Below, piece after piece: positions 44,389-52,634 of a stretch of DNA of 64,000 nucleotides (within the stretch, counting starts at the first letter, position 1; every line of letters starts with the position of its first letter). The notes beneath the pieces are model-generated. The model saw only the letters and a program-made list of their open reading frames with translations, had not been told where the DNA came from and searched no databases. The position numbers and the translations under genes are program-made. Origin of the DNA: an uncultured Candidatus Melainabacteria bacterium (GTDB lineage: Bacteria > Cyanobacteriota > Vampirovibrionia > Gastranaerophilales > Gastranaerophilaceae). Where the stretch lies: contig CAKVLN010000007.1 of assembly GCA_934757275.1 (NCBI GenBank), positions 35,650 through 99,649 of the forward strand, given 5' to 3'.

Positions 44389-46756
44389 CTGCTATACCTT
44401 TCTTAATTCTACGAGCACTTCTTATTTTCTCGTGGTATAACTTTTGTTTATCTTTATATCGAGCTTTTGTTTTACCAAACACAAAGTTTTTCAAAATTTT
44501 GTATTTTAAGTATTTTCTATAGTTTTCATTATAATTTAATACATTCGCCATGCCTGCTATTGTTACTTTATTATAATTAGCACTTTGCAATGCTAATATT
44601 TTATTATTTAGATTTTGAATTATTGCATCTGCAGGATCTACTTTAGAAAAATCTTTAGGAGCTTCTAAAGCATCTTTTAACCACTTCAAAGAATTTTGTT
44701 TTTCTTGTTCTAGAATAGAATTCACACGCTCCCAGTCAATAGGTTCAAAAAGGTCTGGACGATTTTCTATAGAACTAATATCTATTAAAAGCCTGTTCTC
44801 TAATCCCAGTTTTTGTAACAAAGACTTATAACAGTTCTCATCAAAAGAAGGAATTTTCCAAACTATAAAGTCCTTATTAAATATAATCGCAAAACACATT
44901 GCATGAAACGAATGTGTAACAACTAAACTACTGTTTTTTATTAATTTTAACCAGTCACAAATTTCATATTTTTCTTTATCATTTATATTTATAGTTTTTA
45001 ATTGTTTATAATCAGATATAAATTTTGTAAATTCATTTATTTTTAAATTCGGCCAAAAATTACATAATGCAATATAATTATTATCAATATCTATCTTTGA
45101 TGCATTAATAATGCCTTCGTATTTGTTTTTATCTATTAAAAATACAGGATCTAAGTTTGTTGTAACATCAAGCCCGAAAAGATTTTTGCACATTTTTTCA
45201 CCTGCTTGTTCTCTTACAGAAACTTTATCAAATTTTTCTAAAAAATATTTCATTTGCAACTTTTCATCACCATTATAAACAAAATCATATGTTCCAAAAC
45301 TTGTCGAATAAGCAATCTTTTTTGTTTCAGGATATGCAAACGAAAAGAAATGGGGGTATTCTTTTGAAATCTTATTAAAAAATGGTGGGTGCCACATGCA
45401 GTCGGAACCAACTATATAAGTTTGTGTTTCTTTATTTATATTTTTTAAAGTTTTATAATTATAGTGATACGATGTTAAATCTAAATATTCTTTAGCAAAT
45501 TTTCCTGAAAAACTTTTTTCAAATTCACTTTCCTTTATTATATTGAAATTTATAACTTTAGGTATGTAATCTAAACTCTTTATAGCTTCTTGTAATGCAT
45601 ACATAGTTAAAGAAGAACCATAATTTTTATATGGCCACACTCCTAACAAAGCACAGTCATATTTGTTATTTGTACAATAAGTTACAATTTCTTTTAAGTT
45701 TTTCCCTTGTTTTAACAATCTAAAAAACGCTTTTCGATTAGAATGTTGTGGCAATGTCCTATACAAAGTCCAATTGTAGTAAGTTGCATATTCAAGTGGA
45801 ACTTTTTTTACCAATGGAATACTCTTTATAGATTTGAATAAATTTGCACCTTTTTCATTGTTCAAAAGAACGGCAGAAGTACCCATTTTATCATTTAATT
45901 TTTTATCAAATCTTTCTATTGCCCAAAAATCTCCAATCGTTATATCAGACTCTCTTCGAGTTGTACAATATTTACATACACCGCAACTTGGTCTTAAACA
46001 CATATTTTTTAGAAAAGCATTCAAAAACAAACACTGCTCTTTTGTATAACTATAAGTTCCTGTAGTAGTTGTTGTTGTATATACGTCCCACGCACTTATT
46101 TTATCTCTAAAATCTGTATTTATAAATTTTCCATCTGTAACTTCTTTTAAATACATATCAAAAACTTTTTGTGGTGGCACGCCATGACAGAACAAATCTA
46201 CCGTATATAAGTTATCGTATTTTTTACCTAAAAAAGTATTTAAGCCAGCAACTTGACAAGGTGTTCCAGTAAACAATACCAATTTGTTATCTTTAAGTAA
46301 ATTTTTTATCTCTGTATAAACAGTATTTGTATCTAATTGAACATATTTTGAACCACGAAGTTTATACAAATCTTCCTTATTATTAATGATTATATGACTT
46401 ACTTTTTGTCCTACAAAAGCGACACCGCAAATATACCCGCCCTGTTCTAATATCCAATTTGCAATTAAAGAAAAAGCTCCTCCAGAAGAACTAACTAGCC
46501 TTGTTTTGTCATCAGCCATAACGGCATAACAATCAGGTGTAAGAGTATTATCGTTATATGTTTCAGATTTATTCAATGATGGACAGGCTTTTTTACATAA
46601 GCCACAATTGGTACACTTTTTGTCATCAATTGATGGATAAAAAAAGCCTTCTTCATCTTCTTTCATTGATATTGCATTTACTGGACAGATATTAGCACAA
46701 GCTCTACAACCAACACACAAGCTTTTTTCTTTTGTTACACAGTTTATATTATTCAT
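44381..46756 (-). CDS. Fusion: ferredoxin/F420 hydrogenase-beta-like domain plus polysaccharide pyruvyl transferase
   Basis: 791 residues. Residues 5-70 carry two 4Fe-4S clusters (CVGCRACANICP and CTNCGLCKKACP). A Coenzyme F420 hydrogenase/dehydrogenase beta-subunit-like region follows to about 350 (SSSGGAFSLIANWI, FTGTPCQVAGL, CGVCKYCTTRRESDITIGDF). From about 365 the sequence is a WcaK-type pyruvyl transferase (GVWPYKNYGSSLTMYAL, VGSDCMWHPPFF, SSLVVTHSFHAMCFAIIF). The two families are often neighbours in exopolysaccharide loci; here they are one chain. It should modify a surface glycan, with the iron-sulfur part giving a redox step. It is central in the minus-strand operon 50734 to 42262. 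Confidence 0.88.
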   Translation of the reverse strand: MNNINCVTKEKSLCVGCRACANICPVNAISMKEDEEGFFYPSIDDKKCTNCGLCKKACPSLNKSETYNDNTLTPDCYAVMADDKTRLVSSSGGAFSLIANWILEQGGYICGVAFVGQKVSHIIINNKEDLYKLRGSKYVQLDTNTVYTEIKNLLKDNKLVLFTGTPCQVAGLNTFLGKKYDNLYTVDLFCHGVPPQKVFDMYLKEVTDGKFINTDFRDKISAWDVYTTTTTTGTYSYTKEQCLFLNAFLKNMCLRPSCGVCKYCTTRRESDITIGDFWAIERFDKKLNDKMGTSAVLLNNEKGANLFKSIKSIPLVKKVPLEYATYYNWTLYRTLPQHSNRKAFFRLLKQGKNLKEIVTYCTNNKYDCALLGVWPYKNYGSSLTMYALQEAIKSLDYIPKVINFNIIKESEFEKSFSGKFAKEYLDLTSYHYNYKTLKNINKETQTYIVGSDCMWHPPFFNKISKEYPHFFSFAYPETKKIAYSTSFGTYDFVYNGDEKLQMKYFLEKFDKVSVREQAGEKMCKNLFGLDVTTNLDPVFLIDKNKYEGIINASKIDIDNNYIALCNFWPNLKINEFTKFISDYKQLKTININDKEKYEICDWLKLIKNSSLVVTHSFHAMCFAIIFNKDFIVWKIPSFDENCYKSLLQKLGLENRLLIDISSIENRPDLFEPIDWERVNSILEQEKQNSLKWLKDALEAPKDFSKVDPADAIIQNLNNKILALQSANYNKVTIAGMANVLNYNENYRKYLKYKILKNFVFGKTKARYKDKQKLYHEKIRSARRIKKGIAGV

Positions 46757-46975
46757 CTACATCTCCTACTTTTAACGCTGGATTACCTTGCATATAACAA
46801 TTATCTTTACACCCTTTGTATATACAACTCATTGGAGCTATTTTATTATTATTTCCAATTTTCGCTTTTGGTAAAACTACACAGGCTGTTCCAACAGTAT
46901 TTGAATTACCAATTTTTACTCCCCCAAGAAGTTGGGTTTTACCACCAAAGTCAAATCTTGATTTTCTTCAATAGA
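46750..46975 (-). pseudogene. C-terminal remnant of a hexapeptide acyltransferase
   Basis: In one minus-strand frame, RFDFGGKTQLLGGVKIGNSN, then TVGTACVVLPKAKIGNNNKI and a CIYKGCKDNCYMQGNPALKV tail end at stop 46750-46752. These are left-handed beta-helix repeats ('I G..N.I....VV') of LbetaH acyltransferases. No start codon or N-terminal part exists; upstream the sequence switches to an acyl-carrier-protein start in another frame. The segment is a deletion junction. The last codons overlap the start of the fusion gene. Confidence 0.7.
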
Positions 46976-47029
46976 ATCTTCCAACTGTAATACATCTTCT
47001 AATGCAACTAAAAATTCTTCTTTTTTCAT
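46916..47029 (-). pseudogene. N-terminal remnant of an acyl carrier protein
   Basis: From ATG 47029 the frame encodes MKKEEFLVALEDVLQLEDSI followed by EENQDLT, typical of the first helix of an ACP, then runs out of frame into the acyltransferase remnant and stops at 46916-46918 (37 codons). The Ser for phosphopantetheine is missing. It looks like a deletion that joined an ACP gene to a downstream acyltransferase. It follows 47032-47406 by two bases, in the same operon. Confidence 0.65.
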
Positions 47030-47031
47030 TT

Positions 47032-47406
47032 TTATATTCCCTTTCTTAATCTAACTATAAATGGGCATTGTACAATATGACTATTTGAAGCATGATAATA
47101 GACATCATCATCACCCTTAAAATAACTTTCAACTTTTTGTACTTCTGAACCATATATTTCACTAATATCCTTTAAATTAACTATTGTTTTATACATATAT
47201 TCAACATTTTGTAATTCTTCATCTGTAACACTTGCACTATACCTAACTATCCAAATTAAAAATTCGCTATTTTTTAATTCTTCAACACTCACAAAATATG
47301 GATTAGGCGGAAGTTTGTCATAATTTCCACTCCAAGCAATGTTAATATCTTTAAACTTTTGTTTTAATAAGTTTACAATATAACTTTCAAATTCATCTCT
47401 GTTCAT
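47032..47406 (-). CDS. Protein of unknown function in the acyl/glycan operon
   Basis: 124 residues, MNRDEFESYIVNLLKQKF..., with no recognised family. It has an N-terminal helix and a middle beta-rich part (LIWIVRYSASVTDEELQNVE), then VQCPFIVRLRKGI at the end. It sits between KAS III and the ACP remnant with six-base spacing, so it probably acts with them, for example in an acyl-transfer step. Nothing in it suggests a catalytic centre. Confidence 0.65.
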   Translation of the reverse strand: MNRDEFESYIVNLLKQKFKDINIAWSGNYDKLPPNPYFVSVEELKNSEFLIWIVRYSASVTDEELQNVEYMYKTIVNLKDISEIYGSEVQKVESYFKGDDDVYYHASNSHIVQCPFIVRLRKGI

Positions 47407-47412
47407 ACAAAG

Positions 47413-48572
47413 CTATTTCCCTTTTATTTTCTTTCTCCAATAATCTACATATTCATCTCTTGATAATACATAGCTTGGCTTCTTAAAAATATTCACCTCA
47501 GATATATATGTATTCTCTAAATTCAAAATAGCACTAATCGCAATTAGTCCATTGCCATAAGCACAACAACACAATTTATCTCTTTTTATATCATTATTCA
47601 AACATGCCAATGTAGTTGGTATAGAGCACATTGTATTATTTCCATACATTTCAAATGCGGTATAAGGAACTTTTTCTAATTCAAAACCTGATTCTGTACC
47701 TACTGCTTGCACAATTTGTTTATTTGCTTGGTGTAAACATAATGCACCAATATCATTTTGGGATAAATTTAGTTCTTTAAGTAATAATTTGATATTTTCA
47801 GGAACAATTTTTATCGTAAAATCAAATACTGCAATTCCGTCCATATAGCCACCCATAAGCGGAACTACCATACCAGTTGGCATAGTAACTTTTTCTAACA
47901 TAAGATTTTTTTGATATTCAAATTCATTCGGGTTTTCCCAATTTGCTCTAAACCTTGCGCCACTGAATGGCGAAATAATCGCATCATATCCTGATGAAAT
48001 AGTATCTATGTTGTAATATGATTCTATTTTATTCTCACTATATTCTAACAATGTAGCACAACCAGCATCACCAAATATAGGAGCAGAATTTCTATTAGAA
48101 GGATCTATGCCAACTGGTGGGGTATCACCATTTAATAATAAAATCTTCTTGTATGCACCAGATTCAATCATCATACTAGCCATGTGCAAACCGAACATCC
48201 AACCTACGCAACCTTGATTAATATCAGTTGCAATACAGTTTTGAGATAAGCCCAATTTGTCATGTATAAAATAAGCAGTTGAAGGATTTGTATAATCTGG
48301 ACCTTGAACAACAAAAATGAGAGCATCAATCGTTGATTTATCAATATTCATTTCTTTAATAAGATTTTCTGCCGCATCATACGCTAAATCAGCTGGAGTT
48401 GTTGTTTTATCAGCCACTCTTCTTTTCCAAAACCCAACCATTTTTCTCATTCTATCAATTTTTTTATACTATTGTTATAGTATTCTGCCTCGTCATAAAT
48501 ATTAATCTCTTTTTCTGGAACAACAATACTTATACCAGAGATTTTCACATGTTCAAATTTTGATAAACTCAT
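47413..48572 (-). pseudogene. Beta-ketoacyl-ACP synthase III-like, read with a -1 shift at an A7 run
   Basis: The 3' frame (ATG 48450, 345 residues) is a KAS III: Cys81 in TDINQGCVGWMFGL, His in CLHQANKQI and Asn in MYGNNTMCSIP form the triad. It lacks the N-terminal strand. That part is found upstream in another frame: from ATG 48572 (AAGGATATA before it) MSLSKFEHVKISGISIVVPE continues to a TGA at 48447. The two join by a -1 shift at the A7 run (48459-48465), giving NNSIKKIDRMRKMVGFW. The slippery A-AAA-AAA heptamer is in the right phase. The gene could be frameshifted, use slippage, or carry a sequencing error. It would condense acyl-CoA with an ACP substrate. Confidence 0.75.
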
Positions 48573-48602
48573 TATTATATCCTTTCCATATTTCACTTCC
48601 TA

Positions 48603-49622
48603 CTAAACACAAAGTATAAATAGCAAAAAAATAACTAACAGGGCGATTATTAATTTATTATTAACATTTTTATATTTTTGAACCTTTCTATTTAGTTTCT
48701 CAATTTTCCAATTTTCATTACATCTTACAGCTAAGTCCGGAAAGATATTTTTTAGCTGTTTAAGTTTTTCCCATTCTCTATTTTTCAAATAACTTAAAGC
48801 TACTTCATCAAACAAACTAATTGATTTTTTTAACCAATATTCTTTATCATCATTAAAAACTTTACTTGCCTGATATGCAAAATTAATAATTGGAATGCCA
48901 TACTTTAAATAATGCACATCTAAACTATCTTTTGTTGGTAAATACCAGATTCCACTCGGGTGTTTTCTATAAGCTGACATTACCCTATTTATAAAACCAA
49001 TTTTACCCAATCTTGAATAATACAAATGAATAAACCAATCCCCTGGCAAGACATCTGCTGGCAAGATTTGAGCAAAATCCTTTTTATCCTTTCTATACAT
49101 ACAAGAATTTGTCTGGATATAGTTATCTGATTTTAGCGTATCATATCCGAGGTTTTTGCCATATCTTATCATTTTCTTCAATGCTGGGAAAAGATAATCT
49201 CGTTTTGATTTATCTTGAAAAAACACCTTAACTCTATGAAAACACATTGAACATTCTGGGTGTTTGTCCATAAAATCAGACTGTATCTGCAATTTATTTT
49301 TATCAGTGAAAAAATCGTCGCCCTCATTGATTACAAAATACTCGCCTGTTGCTGCATTCATTGCATCAACAAAATTTTTGCGTCCTCCAGTATTCTCCTT
49401 CTGATAAATCGGTTTAATAATCTCTGGATATTTTTCGGCATACTCCTGCACGATTTGTCTCGTTCTATCTGTAGAGCAATCCTCGCCCACAATAACTTCA
49501 AACGGGAAATTCGTTTTCTGCATAACAAAACTCTCTAAAGCCTCCTTAATATAGGCTTCTTGGTTATAAGTTATACAAACAATGCTAACTTTTGGAACGG
49601 TTTGAGCTACTTTGTCTGGCAT
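48603..49622 (-). CDS. Family 2 glycosyltransferase
   Basis: 339 residues. The GT-A core begins VSIVCITYNQEAYIKEALES, with EDCSTDRT and the metal-binding DD in INEGDDFFTDK. The C-terminus carries one membrane helix (about 318-339, KLIIALLVIFLLFILCV), an anchor to the inner membrane. It adds a sugar to a surface glycan; the donor is unknown. Its start overlaps the DegT gene by 16 bases. Confidence 0.9.
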   Translation of the reverse strand: MPDKVAQTVPKVSIVCITYNQEAYIKEALESFVMQKTNFPFEVIVGEDCSTDRTRQIVQEYAEKYPEIIKPIYQKENTGGRKNFVDAMNAATGEYFVINEGDDFFTDKNKLQIQSDFMDKHPECSMCFHRVKVFFQDKSKRDYLFPALKKMIRYGKNLGYDTLKSDNYIQTNSCMYRKDKKDFAQILPADVLPGDWFIHLYYSRLGKIGFINRVMSAYRKHPSGIWYLPTKDSLDVHYLKYGIPIINFAYQASKVFNDDKEYWLKKSISLFDEVALSYLKNREWEKLKQLKNIFPDLAVRCNENWKIEKLNRKVQKYKNVNNKLIIALLVIFLLFILCV

Positions 49623-50734
49623 ATTACCTCACAAATCAAATTTATTATTTGTTTATCCAATGCTCCATAAAAAGGTAAGCAAAGAACTTTATATTTTAAA
49701 TCATTTATAGTTTTTAATTGTGCCATTTTAACAGTTATATCATTTTTGTAGCATTCATAATCATGACAGGCTGGATAAAAATATTTTCTCGTCAAAATGT
49801 TCATAGACTTGAATTTTTCATACAAATCATCTCTTGTAATCGGGAAATCTTTTTCCACCACAATCGGATAATATTGATAAGAATTTGTCGTATTCGCAGG
49901 CATCTGTGGGAGTCTAATACCTTTTACTTTTGACAAATTTTCGTCATAAATCTGTTTAATTAAACATCTTTTTTCTTGCTCTGCACGATAAAGTTTCAAA
50001 TTTTCTAACCCCATTGCTGCGCAAAATTCATTCATCTTGCCATTAATACCAATAGCCTCAACGAGTTCCTCTGAGCGGATACCAAAATTTCTCAAGTCAT
50101 AAATCTTCTTAACTAAATTTGGATCATTATAAGTTAAACAGCCACCTTCTATCGTATTAAAAAGTTTTGTCGCATGGAAAGAAAACATTGTGAAATCACC
50201 AAAATTCCCGATTCCAACTCCGTCAATCTCTGTCGAAAAAGCATGCGCTGCATCATATATAACTTTCAGATTATGTTTTTTAGCAATCGCATCAATTTTC
50301 TTTACGTCACAAGGAAAACCGTAAACATGAACGCCCAAAATAGCGGAAGTATTTGGTGTAATAAGTCTTTCAATTTTGTCAGCATCAATTGTCATAGTAT
50401 CTGGTTCAATATCGCAAAATATTGGTTTCAAGCCATTCCAAGATATGCAATGTGGAGTCGCAGCGAACGTAAATGGTGTTGTAATAACCTCGCTACCATA
50501 AGGTAAATCAAGAGCCTTGATAGCCGTAAGCAGTGCAATCGTTCCGTTATTAAACAATTGCACATGTGGAACTTTCAACTCCGCCTTCAAACATGTTTCA
50601 AGTTCGTTATGTTTTGCACCCATATTCGTAAGCCATTTAGAGCTCCAGATTTCCTTGAGCTGAGTTTCATAATCCTCTAAACTAGGCAACAGAGGCTGAG
50701 TAACAAATATTTTATTTAACATTGTATTTACCAT
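49607..50734 (-). CDS. DegT/DnrJ/EryC1 family sugar aminotransferase
   Basis: 375 residues, PLP-dependent. The PLP lysine is in FSFHATKLFNTIEGG, preceded by KVIYDAAHAFS (Asp for the pyridine ring). These enzymes aminate nucleotide-bound keto-sugars for surface glycans. The N-terminal PLLPSLEDYETQL is typical. ATG 50734 (MVNTM) or ATG 50722 could be the start. It lies 37 bases after the recombinase-like gene, in the same operon. Confidence 0.92.
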   Translation of the reverse strand: MVNTMLNKIFVTQPLLPSLEDYETQLKEIWSSKWLTNMGAKHNELETCLKAELKVPHVQLFNNGTIALLTAIKALDLPYGSEVITTPFTFAATPHCISWNGLKPIFCDIEPDTMTIDADKIERLITPNTSAILGVHVYGFPCDVKKIDAIAKKHNLKVIYDAAHAFSTEIDGVGIGNFGDFTMFSFHATKLFNTIEGGCLTYNDPNLVKKIYDLRNFGIRSEELVEAIGINGKMNEFCAAMGLENLKLYRAEQEKRCLIKQIYDENLSKVKGIRLPQMPANTTNSYQYYPIVVEKDFPITRDDLYEKFKSMNILTRKYFYPACHDYECYKNDITVKMAQLKTINDLKYKVLCLPFYGALDKQIINLICEVICQTK

Positions 50735-50771
50735 AAATTCTTACCCACTTTCCTCAAATCTTTAAACTTTT

Positions 50772-51302
50772 TCATAACCCAACTCCTTCTCTAAACCTCA
50801 AATTCATATTTTCATCTACACCAATAAAACTCAAAGTTTGTTCAACAGTGCCTTGATTAAAAAGCCATTGAAGGTAAGACAAATCTTTGTATTTCATGTA
50901 ATAATGATATGCAAATGTTTTACGCAAAGAGGACACTGAATATTTATCTTGCACTCCCAATTCAGCACAAATTACTTTGAAAATATAAAAAGCTGAAGTT
51001 CTATCAAGTTGTTGTCCAACTTTTCCTTGAAACAAAGGTTCATCAACCTTACAACCTTCAACTAATTTTTTAATAACACCTTGCAACTCAACACTAATTG
51101 GCACAGCCTTGTTTTTGCCATAATTAAGATATTGTTTGTTTTTTACATCTCTTACTTTTAGTTTCAACAACTCTGTCAAATTAATGCCAGTATTGATTGA
51201 CAGAACAAAAAGCAAATAGCCTCTGATTTGTCCCTTGCTTAGAAACAAATCTTTCATTCTATTTATCATCTCTATCTCTTTTATTGGCAAACTCACATTC
51301 AC
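50772..51302 (-). CDS. Tyrosine-recombinase-like protein lacking catalytic residues
   Basis: 176 residues. It aligns along its whole length with 51580-52122 but has lost nearly every catalytic residue. The Arg of GLRIS is Asn41 (GINLTEL), the His of HTLR is Ser124 (SSLR), the His of FNHS is Gln150 (FNQG) and the nucleophilic Tyr of RYIGI is Phe159 (SFIGV). Arg127 remains. The frame is intact, so it is probably kept for DNA binding. It heads the surface-glycan operon, ending 37 bases before the aminotransferase gene, with a 15-codon frame (MKKFKDLRKVGKNLW) between. A role as a regulator of that operon is inferred. Confidence 0.85.
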   Translation of the reverse strand: MNVSLPIKEIEMINRMKDLFLSKGQIRGYLLFVLSINTGINLTELLKLKVRDVKNKQYLNYGKNKAVPISVELQGVIKKLVEGCKVDEPLFQGKVGQQLDRTSAFYIFKVICAELGVQDKYSVSSLRKTFAYHYYMKYKDLSYLQWLFNQGTVEQTLSFIGVDENMNLRFREGVGL

Positions 51303-51579
51303 GACTTTTAAAACTTCCTAGAATCTTCTCGACTACGTTGTTTCTGAGGTTGAAATAATACAACTCACTTATACTTTTGTTAAATTGTTTTTTTAACCTT
51401 GAAAATATTGTAGCACAAGTGTTTTTTATTTGCATGATTATAATATTTTTATATTGAATTTGCTTAAAATTTGTTAATCTAACACTCAAAAACTTCCTAG
51501 TTATCGCTTTGTAGATATCTTGCAACAAAAGTATAAGTATGTTGAATTGTTTTTTGTTGAGTTATGCGCTATTTGTATG
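51303..51579. other. Gap between two recombinase genes with a 12-bp direct repeat
   Basis: AAAACTTCCTAG occurs at 51310-51321 and 51489-51500 in the same orientation. An extended -10 (TGCTACAAT on the minus strand near 51415-51407) could start transcription of the 50772 gene, leaving a leader of about 100 bases. A possible 58-codon frame, MQIKNTCATIFSRLKKQFNK..., starts at 51435 and overlaps the downstream gene; it has no ribosome site and I do not call it. Confidence 0.45.
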
Positions 51580-52122
51580 TTATAGGATAAAATTATTATA
51601 GCTTTCATCTATCATGTCCTGGTCGATGCCGATATATCTTAGTGTCACGACTGGTGTTGAATGATTGAAAATCTTTTGCAACATCGCAACATCACGATAT
51701 TTTTGATAATGATGATATCCAAAAGTTTTTCTAAGAGTATGAGTGCCGATTTTATACTCAATCCCAGCCTTTTTACAAGCATCATTTATAATTCTATAAC
51801 ACTGTGTGCGCTCCATTCTGTTATTAAAAACAGATAAAAATAACGGCTCATGAAGTTCTCGTCCTTGAGTAAATTTTTCAAACATTGGTTTCAATTTAGC
51901 ATTTATTGGAAACCTTTTTGGCTTCCCTGTTTTGCGCTCAACTATATTAATATATTGTTTTCCTCTAACATCTGATACATCTAAATTCAAAATATCCGAA
52001 ATTCTCAACCCACAATTTGTACCAATTGTAAAAAATAACAAATCTCTAAGGCTTTGTTTTCTCAAAATCGCCTCAATTTTTCTCAAATCTCTTTTACTTC
52101 AAATTGGTTCAACTACGTTCAT
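51580..52122 (-). pseudogene. Tyrosine recombinase with an early in-frame stop
   Basis: From ATG 52122, with an AAAGGAG ribosome site, the frame reads MNVVEPI then TGA (52099-52101), and continues in frame with SKRDLRKIEAILRKQSLRDL... to 51580. MNVV.PI is conserved with the paralogue at 31311, so this is the true start. All catalytic residues are intact (GLRIS, HTLR, FNHS, RYIGI). A TTG at 52086 could still start a 168-residue protein missing only the first 12 codons, which may be active. TGA acts as a normal stop elsewhere in this window. Confidence 0.75.
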
Positions 52123-52169
52123 AATATTTTACTCCTTTCTTAATTCCAACAACCTTTTTGTACCCTAAA

Positions 52170-52266
52170 AGGAAGCTTCGGTTGTACGAAAAAACGGATA
52201 CTCTGCGGGGTTTATCTTCGACAAGAAAGAAGAAAAAGTAGGAGCAAACATTAATTTCACAAGTTA
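52170..52266 (+). pseudogene. C-terminal gene fragment before a strong terminator
   Basis: An open stretch encodes KEASVVRKNGYSAGFIFDKK followed by EEKVGANINFTS and stop TAA. It has no start and nothing upstream in frame. It is followed by the 52285-52332 hairpin, in the position of that gene's own terminator. I cannot name the parent gene; the pattern suggests the last strands of an envelope protein. Confidence 0.35.
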
Positions 52267-52284
52267 AATGTAATTTAAGCCATC

Positions 52285-52332
52285 AATAAAAGCCAAAGAC
52301 CGCATATTTATATGCGGTCTTTGGCTTTTATT
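52285..52332. terminator. Perfect 22-bp hairpin, bidirectional terminator
   Basis: The arms 52285-52306 (AATAAAAGCCAAAGACCGCATA without a mismatch to 52311-52332) enclose TTTA. A/T flanks on both sides allow termination in both directions: for the fragment on the plus strand and the minus-strand gene ending at 52350. Confidence 0.85.
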
Positions 52333-52349
52333 AATCAATTTCAACTTCT

Positions 52350-52634
52350 TCATTTATTTCTATTGGCACAGCTGCAGCTGGTTGATATGTTTTTATATCT
52401 GTAATACAAAAACATATCAACCAGCAGAAACGCCGCATTTGCGTAGTATATCCAAATTACATAGTCGTTACTATACAAAAGTTTGTTTATAATTCCACAA
52501 ATATAGCCAAACAAGATTAAATATGAAAAAGTAAGACTTTTACCGTGCACGCATTTACATTTAAAAGTTTTGTATGCAGCAATCGGCCAGCTTAACCCAA
52601 AACTTGCCATCATGCCAACTTCAAATATACTCAT
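52350..52634 (-). CDS. Small membrane protein, SemiSWEET/PQ-loop-like
   Basis: 94 residues with three hydrophobic segments (about 5-22, 34-52, 60-80). 'SFGLSWPIAAYKTFKCK' resembles a PQ-loop, and the three-helix length matches SemiSWEET sugar carriers. The match is weak. The 3' end contains a perfect 18-bp inverted repeat (52377-52425), so the last residues (DMFLYYRYKNISTSC) are encoded by a hairpin. Its start overlaps the pseudogene end. Confidence 0.65.
   Translation of the reverse strand: MSIFEVGMMASFGLSWPIAAYKTFKCKCVHGKSLTFSYLILFGYICGIINKLLYSNDYVIWIYYANAAFLLVDMFLYYRYKNISTSCSCANRNK
52377..52425. repeat. Perfect 18-bp inverted repeat within a coding 3' end
   Basis: GCTGGTTGATATGTTTTT (52377-52394) and its exact complement AAAAACATATCAACCAGC (52408-52425) enclose 13 bases. 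It is a strong hairpin and lies between two recombinase genes and a decayed region. Confidence 0.8.

Noticed and set aside
50174..50506. 110-codon plus-strand frame inside the aminotransferase gene
   Set aside because: Antisense shadow of a well-supported DegT family gene.
51580..52122. Idea that TGA is recoded as an amino acid
   Set aside because: Several intact genes here end in TGA (for example hsdR and the XRE gene at 54486), so TGA is a normal stop.
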